A DNA stretch of 19,168 nucleotides from Deltaproteobacteria bacterium RBG_13_61_14 (GTDB taxonomy: Bacteria > RBG-13-61-14), in contig MGQK01000002.1 in assembly GCA_001797815.1 (NCBI GenBank), positions 5,397 to 24,564 of the forward strand. The letters run 5' to 3'. The notes under the pieces were generated by a model. That model was not told the origin of the DNA. It saw nothing but the letters and a program-made list of their open reading frames with translations, and searched no databases. The translations under genes were made by a program, and so were the position numbers. Below, in pieces: positions 1-8,148 of the stretch; within the stretch, counting starts at the first letter, position 1; each line of letters opens with the position of its first letter.

Positions 1-956
1 ATCTGTTTTGGCTGTTTGTGGCTACCCGTATCTTCCTGGGCCTGGGCGAAGGCGTGCACTTCCCCATGAACAGCCAGATCATCAAGAACTGGTTCCCGGT
101 GCAGGAACGCTCGCGCGCCAACGGCCTGTGGATCGCCGGGGTCATGGTCTCGGTCATCCTGGCCCCGGTGGCGCTGGTGCCGCTGGTGGACGCTTGGGGT
201 TGGCGCTTCATGTTCGTGGCCCTGGGCGTGCTGGGCATGACCGTTACCTTGCCCCTGCTTTGGATCTTCGTGTTCAACACTCCTGCCGACCACCCGCGCC
301 TCAGCCTGGCCGAGCGCGACTACATCGCCGCGGGTATGGAGAAGGACGAGGTTCAGGCCGAGGGCTTCTGGAAACAGGTCGCGCCGATCCTCCGCCAAAC
401 CCCGTTCTGGCTCGCGCTCTCCGCCGGCATCCTCAACAACGCCGCCTCCTACGGGCTCATGCAGTGGCTGCCCATCTATTTTGTGGACGGCCGGGGCATG
501 GAGTTCAAGAACCTCTGGTGGGCCACCTCCCTGCCCTACCTCTTCGGCATCGCCGGGATCGCGGTCATGTCCTGGCTCGGCGACAAGACCGGCAAGCGGG
601 TGGTCCTGGCCGGCGTGGGTTACCTCCTCACCGGCGGCATCGCCTATTTTGCCGCCACCGCATCGTCCATCGAGATGACCATTATCCTTTTCTCCATCGC
701 CATCTTCATCCAGATGAGTTACACTTCCCAGGAGTTCGCCATCCTCCAACGCCTACTCCCGAAAAACCGCGTCGGCACCGGCACCGGCTTTTACAACGGC
801 GTGGCCATGATGGTCGGCGGCGTCCTCGGCCACTCGATCGTGGGCGGCGTGGTGGCCGCGACCGGCAACTATACCTCCGGCATTGTGGCTCTGCTGGCCG
901 CGGCTTTGCTGGCGGGCGTGAGCATGCTAATCTTGAGTCGTTTCCTCAAGTATTAA
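1..956 (+). CDS. MFS transporter, anion:cation symporter-like, 5' end missing
   Basis: Inner-membrane secondary transporter, probably for an organic anion. The reading frame is open at the left edge (codons start at base 3), so the true start lies outside the window; the GTG at 18 is internal. Visible are the GEG..FP(M)NSQIIKNWFP..ERSRANGLW segment typical of the ACS (anion:cation symporter) branch of MFS, a WGWRFMFV helix, a central hydrophilic loop, and then the C-terminal six-helix half with the motif-A-like loop GDKTGKR. The second half ends normally with a short polar tail (RFLKY). The ThDP enzyme begins 18 bases after its stop, so the two are almost certainly co-transcribed and the transporter may import that enzyme's substrate precursor. 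The family is confident; the substrate cannot be read from the sequence. Confidence 0.88.
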   Translation, partial: LFWLFVATRIFLGLGEGVHFPMNSQIIKNWFPVQERSRANGLWIAGVMVSVILAPVALVPLVDAWGWRFMFVALGVLGMTVTLPLLWIFVFNTPADHPRLSLAERDYIAAGMEKDEVQAEGFWKQVAPILRQTPFWLALSAGILNNAASYGLMQWLPIYFVDGRGMEFKNLWWATSLPYLFGIAGIAVMSWLGDKTGKRVVLAGVGYLLTGGIAYFAATASSIEMTIILFSIAIFIQMSYTSQEFAILQRLLPKNRVGTGTGFYNGVAMMVGGVLGHSIVGGVVAATGNYTSGIVALLAAALLAGVSMLILSRFLKY

Positions 957-974
957 TTGAATAAGGAGAAGTTC

Positions 975-2669
975 ATGGCGAAAGTTCGGGAAATGATCGC
1001 CGACATCCTGATTGACGCCGGCATCGAGTATGTCTTCGGCATGCCCGGGGGTTCCAACACCTTTTTGTTCGATCCGCTCTTCGACCGGCAGGACCGGATC
1101 AAGACCGTGCTGGTGCGCAACGAGCAGTGCGCTTCCGGCATGGCCGACATGATCGGCCGGCTGAGCGGCAAGCCCGCGGCCATCCTGGCCCAGGGCGCCT
1201 GGCTCGGCTCCAGCGCCGGGCTGGGGATCATGGAGGCTTTTCTCGCCGGCTCGCCCATGCTCATTCTGGCCGAGTTCTCCGACTACGGCGGCCTGACCCA
1301 GCACATGCCCTACCAGTGCATGAGCGGCGAATACGGCGCGGTGGACCTGCCCGCCATTTTCAAGGGCATGACCAAGTTCACCAGCGTGGCCCACCACCCC
1401 TCCGAGTTCCTCCACGGCGTCCAGCTCGCGATCAAGCACGCGACCACCGGCAAGCCCGGCCCGGCCGCGGTCATCGCCCGCTGGAACGTGGTCACCGCCG
1501 AGATGGACCCGGCCTTGATCGTCCCGCCCCTGCATCCGGTCCAGGGGCACCTCCAGGTCTCGCCGGCCTGCCTTTCGGTCGAGGACGCGGACCGGATCGC
1601 GGATTACCTGATCTCGGCGAAAGACCCGCTGATGGTGACCGGCATGGGCATCCACATGGCCAAGGCCTATGCCGAAGTGCAAGAGCTGGCGGAACTCCTG
1701 GGCATGCCCGTGGCCACCAGCGTCATGGGCAAGAGCACCATCGCCGAGACCCATGACCTGGCCCTGGGCATGACCGGCAACTTCGGGCAAAAGGCGGCCA
1801 ACGAAAAGATCACCACCGCCGACCTGATCTTCGCGGTCGGCACCGGGCTGGCGCCGGAGAACAACAAGATGCTCTCGCCCGACTGGATCAAGCCCGCCCG
1901 GCAGAAGATCATCCAGCTTGACATCGAGCCGCTCAACGTCGGCTTCACCTACCCGGTCACCCTGGGCGCGACCTCGGAAGCCAGGCGCGGGCTGCGCATG
2001 GTCATCGCCGCGATCAAGGCCAAAAAGCCCAAGCTGGACGCGGCCGGCCGGATTCAGAAGCTAAAGAAAGAAAAAGCGGAAAAGAATTTCTTCACCGATC
2101 CTGCTTTCACCTCGGACGAAAGCCCGATCGCGCCCGAGCGGGTGGTCAAGGATTTGAACGATACAATCGGGGAGGATGAGTTGATCGTGCTCGACGGCGG
2201 CAACAACCGCATCTGGATGGGCAAATACTTCCAGTCCAAAAAAGCCGGCCAGGTGATCGCGCCCGGCGGCGTGACCCCGGTGGGCTGGAGCGTAACCGCC
2301 TCGCTCGCCGCCCAGATGTTCCTGAAAGACCGGAAGGTGGTCTGCGTCTGCGGCGACGGGGGCATGACCATGCAGCTCTACGGCCTGGAAATGGCCCGGC
2401 ACTACCAGTTGCCCATCACTTACGTGGTCATGAACAACTCGGCCCTGGGCAACGTGATGGACTTTCAGCCCGACCTCCGCCGCATCGCCACCGAATACCC
2501 GGAGCCGCGTTTTGCCGAGGTCGCGCGGAGCATCGGGCTGCTGTCCTTCAAGGTGACCAAGGCGGAGGACATCAAGCCGGCGCTGCACGAGGCGATCCGG
2601 AGCGACCAGCCGGCCCTGGTGGACATCACCACCAGCAAGCAAAAACATTTCAAGGTGATGATGTCCTGA
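975..2669 (+). CDS. Thiamine-diphosphate-dependent enzyme, acetolactate synthase-like
   Basis: A 564-residue protein with the three-domain layout of the ALS/pyruvate-oxidase/benzoylformate-decarboxylase superfamily: PYR domain at the N-terminus with catalytic Glu50 in VRNEQCASGMAD, a central Rossmann-like domain (about 190-330), and a C-terminal PP domain with the ThDP/Mg motif GDG (460-462), 24 residues, then NN (487-488). I chose ATG 975 because AAGGAG at 963-968 lies 6 bases upstream; an in-frame TTG at 957 has no ribosome binding site. Where many relatives have a QGPG-type loop this protein reads AQGAWLGSSAG, so its substrate may differ from that of true acetolactate synthases. No small regulatory ALS subunit is nearby, and the neighbours are a transporter and a sugar-isomerase-like gene, which argues for catabolic 2-oxoacid chemistry rather than branched-chain amino-acid synthesis. 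Exact reaction unknown. Confidence 0.85.
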   Translation: MAKVREMIADILIDAGIEYVFGMPGGSNTFLFDPLFDRQDRIKTVLVRNEQCASGMADMIGRLSGKPAAILAQGAWLGSSAGLGIMEAFLAGSPMLILAEFSDYGGLTQHMPYQCMSGEYGAVDLPAIFKGMTKFTSVAHHPSEFLHGVQLAIKHATTGKPGPAAVIARWNVVTAEMDPALIVPPLHPVQGHLQVSPACLSVEDADRIADYLISAKDPLMVTGMGIHMAKAYAEVQELAELLGMPVATSVMGKSTIAETHDLALGMTGNFGQKAANEKITTADLIFAVGTGLAPENNKMLSPDWIKPARQKIIQLDIEPLNVGFTYPVTLGATSEARRGLRMVIAAIKAKKPKLDAAGRIQKLKKEKAEKNFFTDPAFTSDESPIAPERVVKDLNDTIGEDELIVLDGGNNRIWMGKYFQSKKAGQVIAPGGVTPVGWSVTASLAAQMFLKDRKVVCVCGDGGMTMQLYGLEMARHYQLPITYVVMNNSALGNVMDFQPDLRRIATEYPEPRFAEVARSIGLLSFKVTKAEDIKPALHEAIRSDQPALVDITTSKQKHFKVMMS

Positions 2670-2692
2670 GTTCCGCGTCATTTCCCGGCCCC

Positions 2693-2734
2693 ATGAACAT
2701 GAACTTGAACCTGAACGTGAACTTGAACCTGAAC
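2693..2734 (+). repeat. Hexanucleotide tandem repeat, seven NTGAAC units
   Basis: Seven consecutive units of the form NTGAAC, with first base A, A, T, C, G, T, C, lie 23 bases after the stop of the ThDP enzyme gene. Only the first base of each unit varies. It is non-coding in context and lies in the 3' leader region before the next gene. Confidence 0.85.
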
Positions 2735-2741
2735 GAAAAAG

Positions 2742-2764
2742 CCGCAGCCTTTTTTCGGTTGCGG
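2742..2764 (-). terminator. Hairpin with U-tract on the minus strand
   Basis: Arms CCGCAGCC and GGTTGCGG pair over 8 positions (one G-T) around a 7-base loop. On the minus strand the stem is followed by CTTTTTCG, like an intrinsic terminator. On the plus strand no T-run follows. No minus-strand gene ends here, so it may only be a structured spacer between two plus-strand genes. Confidence 0.35.
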
Positions 2765-2824
2765 AAAGGGTTCGAAGCTAGAAGGATCCGCCGACAGATC
2801 GGATCGTCCGGCAGGGGATGAAAC

Positions 2825-3655
2825 ATGCCGTTGCTTGGTATGGCTGGAGTCTCGGTGATGTTGCTGCCGGCGCTGGAGGGTTTGCGGCTGGCCCTGGATC
2901 TGGGATTCCAGGCCTTCGAGATCCTGGGTGAATTTCCGCAATGCCTGTGCGAGGAGATGAGCGCGGCGCAAAGGCGGGAGGGGAAGGCCCTGGTGGAATC
3001 CTCGGGCCTGGCCCTGGCCCTGCACGCCCCTTTCACCAGCCTGAACCTCGCGGCCTTGAACCCGGGAATCCGGGCCGAGTCGGTGCGCCAGACCCTGGCC
3101 GCGATTGACCTGGCCGCGGACCTGGGCGGGAGGGTGGTGATCGTGCACAGTGGCGAATACATTCTGTCCCCCCGGTTCCGGAAAACGTCGCCCGCGGCCT
3201 TTCAGCTCCAGTGGGATTACAACCTCGCGTCGCTTGAGCAGGCCGCCCGGCGCGCGGAGGAGCGAGGCGTAATCCTGTGCCTGGAAAACATCGGGTTCGA
3301 GCCGAACGCCATTGATCAAAACGCGGACGACCTGTTGCGGATCCGGCAGGAGGTGGGGTCTCCGGCCTTGGCCTTCTGTATGGACATTGGCCATGCGCGT
3401 CTTAACCGCGAACTGCCCCAGGTGATCGAGAAGCTGGGACCGTTCACCCGGCATCTCCATTTCACGGACAACTTTGGCGAAAAAGACGATCATCTGGTAA
3501 TCGGGGCCGGAAACTTCGATTATTCACCCCACCTTGACTTTTTTCTGAGCTTTGGGGATATTATTACCCTGGAAGTGATGGACCTCGGGACTGATCCGGA
3601 ACCGGCCCGAAGGAGTTTGGAGTATGTAAGCAAGCTCTTGGGAGTTAGTTCTTGA
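2825..3655 (+). CDS. Sugar phosphate isomerase/epimerase-like TIM-barrel protein
   Basis: A 276-residue cytoplasmic protein of the xylose-isomerase-like/endonuclease-IV-like TIM barrel superfamily. The expected metal-ligand positions are visible: His67 in LHAPF, His108 in VHSGE, Glu154 in CLENIG, Asp187 and His190 in MDIGHA, His212 in LHFTDN, His223 in the DDH triplet and Glu250 near the C-terminal strand. ATG 2825 is supported by AGGGG at 2813-2817. Such proteins isomerise or epimerise sugars and inosose-like compounds, or act as endonuclease IV; the sequence does not decide which. It lies 155 bases after the ThDP enzyme gene on the same strand, which fits one carbohydrate or hydroxy-acid pathway, but the gap holds a hexamer repeat and a hairpin, so separate transcription is possible. 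Confidence 0.82.
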   Translation: MPLLGMAGVSVMLLPALEGLRLALDLGFQAFEILGEFPQCLCEEMSAAQRREGKALVESSGLALALHAPFTSLNLAALNPGIRAESVRQTLAAIDLAADLGGRVVIVHSGEYILSPRFRKTSPAAFQLQWDYNLASLEQAARRAEERGVILCLENIGFEPNAIDQNADDLLRIRQEVGSPALAFCMDIGHARLNRELPQVIEKLGPFTRHLHFTDNFGEKDDHLVIGAGNFDYSPHLDFFLSFGDIITLEVMDLGTDPEPARRSLEYVSKLLGVSS

Positions 3656-3670
3656 TTCCGGCCGGAACGT

Positions 3671-3703
3671 CCATCCTGCCCTCCTGGGGGGGACGGAGGA
3701 TGG
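3671..3703 (+). other. Imperfect hairpin between genes
   Basis: CCATCCT (3671-3677) pairs perfectly with AGGATGG (3697-3703), and further inner pairs are possible. It starts 15 bases after the stop of the TIM-barrel gene. No T-run follows, so it is not a standard Rho-independent terminator; it may protect the 3' end or be the core of a dispersed repeat. Confidence 0.4.
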
Positions 3704-3741
3704 AATAGCGCGACATCAAAGGGGGGAGGTTACGTGCAACC

Positions 3742-4794
3742 ATGACCATGAGTTTCGAACCCTTCCGGGGCGATTTAGAAGAATTGGAGAGCATGGCCCT
3801 CGTTTCCTACCGGGACGAATACGGTCTGGTCTCTTACATCAATAATTATTCGCCTCGCTACTTCGACTACCTGTTCGGCGGGCTAGAGCAGCGCGACCAC
3901 CTGCTCGCGGCTTATGAGGAGGACAAGATCATGGCCTTCACGGCCCTGATTCCCCGCCGCTATCACTTTCGCGGTGAAATCTATCGCGGCCTGCTCGGCT
4001 GCCTGATGGTCACGCGCAAGGAAGCTTTTCGCCGCGGCCTGGCGATGGGCCTGGGCGCAAAAGCCCTCGAACTCTTCCATAAATACAACTACGACTTTGC
4101 CCTGGCTTTCCTCGATTCCGGCCATCGCTCGAACCAAATGATTAAGAAACTCAAGGTCGCGGGCAACCGCATCCAGGAAATCAAACGGATGGCCGTTATC
4201 TTCCGCGCCCTCGACCTCGGCCAACTCTTCGCCTTCGACGGCACCCGCTGGTACCAACGGGCCGGAATGAATTTTTTAAATCTGGATAAACTGGACGCCC
4301 AGTCTTCCCCGGCCCCGATCCGGCTCTACCAGCCCCGGGACCTGAGCGCCTGTCATGAACTGTTGGATAGCTACCGTCAGAAAGTAACCTTGGCCCGGGT
4401 CTTCGAGCCGGAGGAACTCGCGCGGGAGCTTTCCTACCCCGAGGTGGCGCACACCCTGGTCTGGGAAGAGGCCGGCAAGATCCGCGGTTTGATCAACTGG
4501 GTTTTGGTCGAGCATATCGCCCGATTTAGTCAGCCCTGGGCCTGGCTCAATCACATTTATTTGGAGGGTCTCGAGGAAAAGGAACAATGCGAGCTGGTTC
4601 GATCCTTCCTGCTCCACGCTCGAGCCCAGAAAGCGGTCGCGGTTCTGGAATGGTTTAAGAACTATTATCCCAAGAAGGCGCTCTGGAAAAATCGCTTCGT
4701 GCCTTATCCCCGCAGCATGCACGTGATTGCCGGAGTCTTTAACCCCAACCTGGACCTCACCGATATTCCGGACATGTTCGAGGTCATGCTCTAA
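3742..4794 (+). CDS. GNAT-family N-acetyltransferase-like protein
   Basis: A 350-residue soluble protein. The first half reads like a GNAT fold: a strand with HLLAAYEEDKIMAFTALIPRRYHF, a strand GLLGCLMVTRKE, then the pyrophosphate-binding-loop region AFRRGLAMGLGAKAL (a variant of the Q/R-x-x-G-x-A/G signature) and a helix leading to ALAFLDSGHRSNQMIKKL. The second half (about 185-345) could be a second GNAT-like domain, as in two-domain acetyltransferases; this part is inference. ATG 3742 and an in-frame ATG at 3748 are both possible; GGGAGG near 3723-3729 is the only candidate ribosome binding site and is rather distant. The gene stands alone between a hairpin and a non-coding stretch. Acyl acceptor unknown. 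Confidence 0.65.
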   Translation: MTMSFEPFRGDLEELESMALVSYRDEYGLVSYINNYSPRYFDYLFGGLEQRDHLLAAYEEDKIMAFTALIPRRYHFRGEIYRGLLGCLMVTRKEAFRRGLAMGLGAKALELFHKYNYDFALAFLDSGHRSNQMIKKLKVAGNRIQEIKRMAVIFRALDLGQLFAFDGTRWYQRAGMNFLNLDKLDAQSSPAPIRLYQPRDLSACHELLDSYRQKVTLARVFEPEELARELSYPEVAHTLVWEEAGKIRGLINWVLVEHIARFSQPWAWLNHIYLEGLEEKEQCELVRSFLLHARAQKAVAVLEWFKNYYPKKALWKNRFVPYPRSMHVIAGVFNPNLDLTDIPDMFEVML

Positions 4795-5042
4795 AGGGGT
4801 CAGTGCTTCAATTTTCAATTTACATAACTGTATAGGAAGATCGGGGTGGCGGGCAGTCCCGGGAAAGATCACCGCGGTTCTGGACCTGCCATTCCCGGGT
4901 CGGCGGGCCGGAGAGCTTTCGCTCGGAAGTCCCCGCGGCATGCAATGGCAGTCCCTGGGCGCTCTTTCGGTCTGAGGCGCGCGCTTTCGGCCTGATCTGG
5001 CGCATCCCTCCCTTCTCTTGGGCTTGATCGCAGCCGTGATCT
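4794..5042. other. Non-coding spacer with repeat-like pieces
   Basis: This stretch separates the converging GNAT and HEAGH-protein genes. Its left edge (4796-4825), starting GGGGTCAGTGCTTC and then AT-rich, resembles by memory the flanks of REP-associated IS200-type transposase copies, but no transposase is present. In the right part the motif CTTTCG occurs three times (about 4917, 4963 and 4984) in similar surroundings, the last two nearly in tandem. I see no credible coding frame. Confidence 0.4.
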
Positions 5043-5693
5043 TTACCACTGCTGGGAGGACTTGGCCTTTTGCAACTGCCGCCAGAGCATATCAGCGCCC
5101 CAGACCAGGGCGGTGAGCATGAGCAAGGCTCCCAGATAATGCGCGCCGTGAGCGAGCCGGTGGTCCCAGGTGAGCAGGTTGAGGTGGCCGAGCAGATATT
5201 CCCAGTCATGGCCCTCGGCCAGATCCTTGCCGGTCACGCCGCCGAGGAGGATGAGGTCCAGGTCGCGGGCGTCGTTGATATACGGCGCCAGGTCCATGAA
5301 ATTCTGGGCGATCCACCACAACCCCACCGACGCCCCGAACGCGTCCCGGTTCTTGAGCAGAAAAGCGGCCATCACCAGCGCCGGGATGAGAAGCTGGCCC
5401 AGGCTCCCGCCCAAGACCTGGAGAAAACGACCGAACGGACTGAAAATAATGTGCCCCGCCTCGTGGAACACCAGGTCCACGTTGTGCAGGAACGAGTCAC
5501 CCGCATAATTCGATTCCACCGAATGGAAGATAAAACCCAGGCCCCAGATCACGAGGATCACATACACGAGCACCCGGCCGGCCCAGCTCAGCCAGTTCAC
5601 CTCTTCCGGCACCGAGAGGAAAAGGGCCCGGAAATAGTCCCGCCAGCTCGGCTGAGGTTGTCTCACATTCTTTTTCATTTTTTCCAACGGCAT
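5043..5693 (-). CDS. Membrane protein with HEAGH zinc-protease motif (M50-like)
   Basis: A 216-residue integral membrane protein with about four hydrophobic segments (roughly 38-57, 95-113, 120-135 and 185-203). The motif HEAGH (77-81) matches the HExxH zinc site of membrane metalloproteases, and NFMDLAPYIND (131-141) could supply a third ligand, as the LDG/NPDG region does in site-2 proteases. The start at 5693 has GGGAGGG 10 bases upstream; a second in-frame ATG at 5678 lacks a good site. The motif is clear, but the protein is short and lacks other site-2 protease signatures, so protease activity is inferred. The gene follows immediately after a truncated CDF-transporter frame on the same strand, whose stop lies 4 bases upstream of this start, so translation could be coupled. 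Confidence 0.7.
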   Translation of the reverse strand: MPLEKMKKNVRQPQPSWRDYFRALFLSVPEEVNWLSWAGRVLVYVILVIWGLGFIFHSVESNYAGDSFLHNVDLVFHEAGHIIFSPFGRFLQVLGGSLGQLLIPALVMAAFLLKNRDAFGASVGLWWIAQNFMDLAPYINDARDLDLILLGGVTGKDLAEGHDWEYLLGHLNLLTWDHRLAHGAHYLGALLMLTALVWGADMLWRQLQKAKSSQQW

Positions 5694-5697
5694 TTTT

Positions 5698-5961
5698 TCA
5701 TTTCCCTCCCGCGGCTCCGGTCCCGGGGTGATCTGCCAACAAACTAGCGACCGCCGCCGTTTTCCCTCCTTCCGAAAATTGTTGACTGTCCCGATTTTTC
5801 ACCATAGGGCTCGAGATGGAACCGATGATACCGGAAACAATTTTGAAAGCGGACAAAAGGATGTTGATGACCATCCCGATCCAGGTCACCAGCCGCACCT
5901 GGCGTGCTCGCTCAGTCTGGCCCTCTTGATTTGCGGACGTCGGTTTCACCGGTGGCGTCAA
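5698..5961 (-). pseudogene. Truncated CDF-family cation efflux transporter (N-terminus only)
   Basis: The 87-residue frame starts with a TTG at 5961 preceded by GGGAG at proper distance. Residues 20-48, which include VRLVTWIGMVINILLSAFK followed by IVSGIIGS, look like the first transmembrane helix of cation diffusion facilitators. In intact family members (about 290-400 residues) this continues into the S-x-A-L-x-A-D-x-x-H-S metal-site helix; here it breaks into unrelated residues and stops. So the N-terminus is kept and everything after helix 1 is lost. Gene remnant inferred from this partial match; the short frame may still be translated and coupled to the HEAGH gene downstream. Confidence 0.55.
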
Positions 5962-6127
5962 CTATTCTCCCATTTCAAGGTTATTGTCCAGCGGGACCAA
6001 TCAGAATCTTCATCGTTCGATTGATACCGAGATCAAGAGCTCAGCGAAAAAGTTGCTCCTCGAAAATAATATAGGGCATTCGTGCAGCCTAATCAAGCGA
6101 ACCCTGAGGCGGGATCGGTGATCTTCC

Positions 6128-6397
6128 TCAACCCTTATCAATTTCACACTTTTGCTCGGAATCCTCCACGGTCTTTCCGTCCCGCAGTTTCACCTGGCGA
6201 AGGCGGCGGCCGGCCAGGTCCGGGTCATGGGTCACGATTACCAGGGTCTGGCCGTTCCGCTCGTTGAGCTCGTGGAAAATGTCGAAGATGTTCCTCGAGT
6301 TCCGGGTGTCGAGGTTGCCGGTATGCTCGTCGCCCAGGATCACCCGGGGCCGGTTGGCCAGCGCCCTGACTTGACACTTCCGCTGGCCTTGGATACT
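6128..6397 (-). pseudogene. C-terminal remnant of a LolD/MacB-type ABC ATPase
   Basis: The frame is bounded upstream by a stop at 6398-6400. It encodes RALANRPRVILGDEHTGNLD (Walker B with D-loop; family members normally read ILADEPTGNLD), then a helix NIFDIFHELNERNGQTLVIV and the H-loop THDPDLAGR. The part corresponding to the signature LSGGQ is degraded (SIQGQ), and Walker A with the whole N-terminal half is absent. Without Walker A it cannot be a functional ATPase. There is no permease gene nearby. It lies on the same strand as the CDF remnant and HEAGH gene, so 5700-6400 looks like a decayed segment. Confidence 0.72.
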
Positions 6398-6487
6398 CTA
6401 AAGGATACTTGCGGGCTGCCACTGGGGTTCCTTCCTGACGGACCGATTGCCAAGCGAACCTCAAAACAATGCGGGTAAGGAGGACGG

Positions 6488-8128
6488 ATGTCGCGGAAAG
6501 CCGGGATCGTGGCAGGGTGTTGGTTACTGGCTTGCGTCGGCATCGGGCAAGGGCCGGGTGGCGCGCTCGCTTCGGAGCTTTCCCTGGATCTGGATCCTTT
6601 CCGCACCCAGCCCCGGACCGAAAAAATCTATCCCCTGGACAAATCCCAGCCCTTTTACCTTTCCCTGGACGCGCTCCGCGGCGCGGACAGCAGCCTGAAG
6701 CTGGACGACCTCAAGCTCGATTTCGACTTTCCCCTGGTCTATCACCCCCGGATCGAGCGTTGGCTCAATTACTTCACCGTCGGCGAAGGCCGGGAGGTTT
6801 TCGCCCGCTGGCTGGCCCGGTCCGGCCGGTATGAAGAGATGATCCGCCAGATTCTCCGGGAGGAAGGTCTGCCTGAAGACTTCCTTTACCTGGCCATGAT
6901 CGAGAGCGGCTTCAACCCGGTGGCCTATTCCCGGGCCCGGGCCGGCGGCATCTGGCAGTTCATGCCCTCCACCGGCCGCAAATACGGGCTGAGCATGGAC
7001 TGGTGGGCCGACGAGCGCCGCGACCCGGAAAAGTCCACCCGCGCCGCGGTCCAATATCTCTCGGACCTTTACGCTCGTTTCGGCTCCTGGCATCTGGCCG
7101 CGGCTTCCTACAACGCGGGCGAGGGCAAGATCCAGCGCGCCATTGACACTTACGAGACCGAGGACTACTGGGAGCTCCTGGATTATTCGTTCCTGCGCAA
7201 CGAGACCAAGGATTACCTGCCCAAGATGATCGCGGCCGCCATCATCGCCAAAAACCCGGAACGTTTCGGCTTCACCGACGTGGCCCTGGAGCCGCCGGTG
7301 GAATACGAGACCGTCCCGGTCAGCGACGCCACCGACCTCCGCGTCATCGCCCGCTGCGCCGGCGCCACTTACCAGGAAATCCTGCGGCTCAACCCCGAGC
7401 TACTCCGCTGGTGCACCCCGCCCGGCCGCAGTTGGCAAGTGCGGGTGCCCAAAGGCACCGCCCAGACCTTCCAACTCGCTTACGCCCAGGTGCCGCCCTC
7501 CCAGCGGGTCACCTTCCGCCGCCACGTCATCCGCCAGGGCGAGACCCTTTCCGAGATCGCGGCCGGCTACCGCACCGGGGTGGGTGCGATCATGCAGGTG
7601 AACGGGATCCGCAACCCCCGCACCATCCGCACCGGCCAGTCCCTGATCATCCCCACGCCCATCGGCTTCGCGCCGGCGGTGGTGGCCTCGGCGCCGCGCC
7701 CCACTCCGAAAAAATCGCCCGCCCCGCCGCCGGTTACGAAAAATCCGCCGCCGGGGACCAAGAAGGTGGTTTACACCATTCAATCCGGCGACACGCTGTG
7801 GGCCATTTCCCTGGCTTATGACGTGACCGTGGCCCAACTCAAGAGCTGGAACGGGATCCGCAACCATTACGAGCTCAAGCCGGGGGACACGGTCATGGTT
7901 TACACCACCCAGTCCGAGCCGCTCGTCCTGGCCTCGAATCCTCCGGCCACCCCTCCACAGAACAGCTCCTCCATCACCTACACCGTGCGCCGGGGCGATA
8001 ACCTCTGGACCATTGCCCAGCGCTTCCGGCTCCGGATCGAGGACATCCAGGTCTGGAACTCGCTCGAGCGCGACCACATCCTCCAACCCGGCGACCGCCT
8101 CCAGCTCTTCGTGCCCAAGGAAAATTGA
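6488..8128 (+). CDS. mltD: Membrane-bound/periplasmic lytic murein transglycosylase with three LysM domains (MltD type)
   Basis: A 546-residue exported protein that cleaves the MurNAc-GlcNAc bond of peptidoglycan with 1,6-anhydro product formation. An N-terminal signal (1-28, ending GALA-SE) has no clear lipobox. The catalytic SLT domain (about 115-255) holds Glu139 in AMIESGFNP, then GGIWQFMPSTGRKYGL and the AAASYNAGEG motif. Three LysM peptidoglycan-binding repeats follow at about 345-390, 428-472 and 497-541, with GETL, GDTLW and GDNLW signatures, separated by Pro-rich linkers. GGAGG at 6479-6483 precedes ATG 6488. Length and order match MltD. The gene probably once ran directly into the MBL/phosphoesterase pair, from which the AT-rich TA cassette now separates it. 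Confidence 0.93.
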   Translation: MSRKAGIVAGCWLLACVGIGQGPGGALASELSLDLDPFRTQPRTEKIYPLDKSQPFYLSLDALRGADSSLKLDDLKLDFDFPLVYHPRIERWLNYFTVGEGREVFARWLARSGRYEEMIRQILREEGLPEDFLYLAMIESGFNPVAYSRARAGGIWQFMPSTGRKYGLSMDWWADERRDPEKSTRAAVQYLSDLYARFGSWHLAAASYNAGEGKIQRAIDTYETEDYWELLDYSFLRNETKDYLPKMIAAAIIAKNPERFGFTDVALEPPVEYETVPVSDATDLRVIARCAGATYQEILRLNPELLRWCTPPGRSWQVRVPKGTAQTFQLAYAQVPPSQRVTFRRHVIRQGETLSEIAAGYRTGVGAIMQVNGIRNPRTIRTGQSLIIPTPIGFAPAVVASAPRPTPKKSPAPPPVTKNPPPGTKKVVYTIQSGDTLWAISLAYDVTVAQLKSWNGIRNHYELKPGDTVMVYTTQSEPLVLASNPPATPPQNSSSITYTVRRGDNLWTIAQRFRLRIEDIQVWNSLERDHILQPGDRLQLFVPKEN

Positions 8129-8148
8129 ACTCAATTAGTGGTGTAAAT

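Noticed and set aside
957-974. TTG at 957 as start of the ThDP enzyme
   Set aside because: No ribosome binding site precedes it, and the AAGGAG that serves ATG 975 lies inside this stretch.
2693-2734. Hexamer array as a CRISPR
   Set aside because: No spacers, units of six bases and no cas genes.
6096-6462. AAGCGAACC repeated on both sides of the ABC remnant (6096-6104, 6454-6462) as a target duplication
   Set aside because: Only 9 bases, no inverted ends inside and no transposase; chance is a sufficient explanation.
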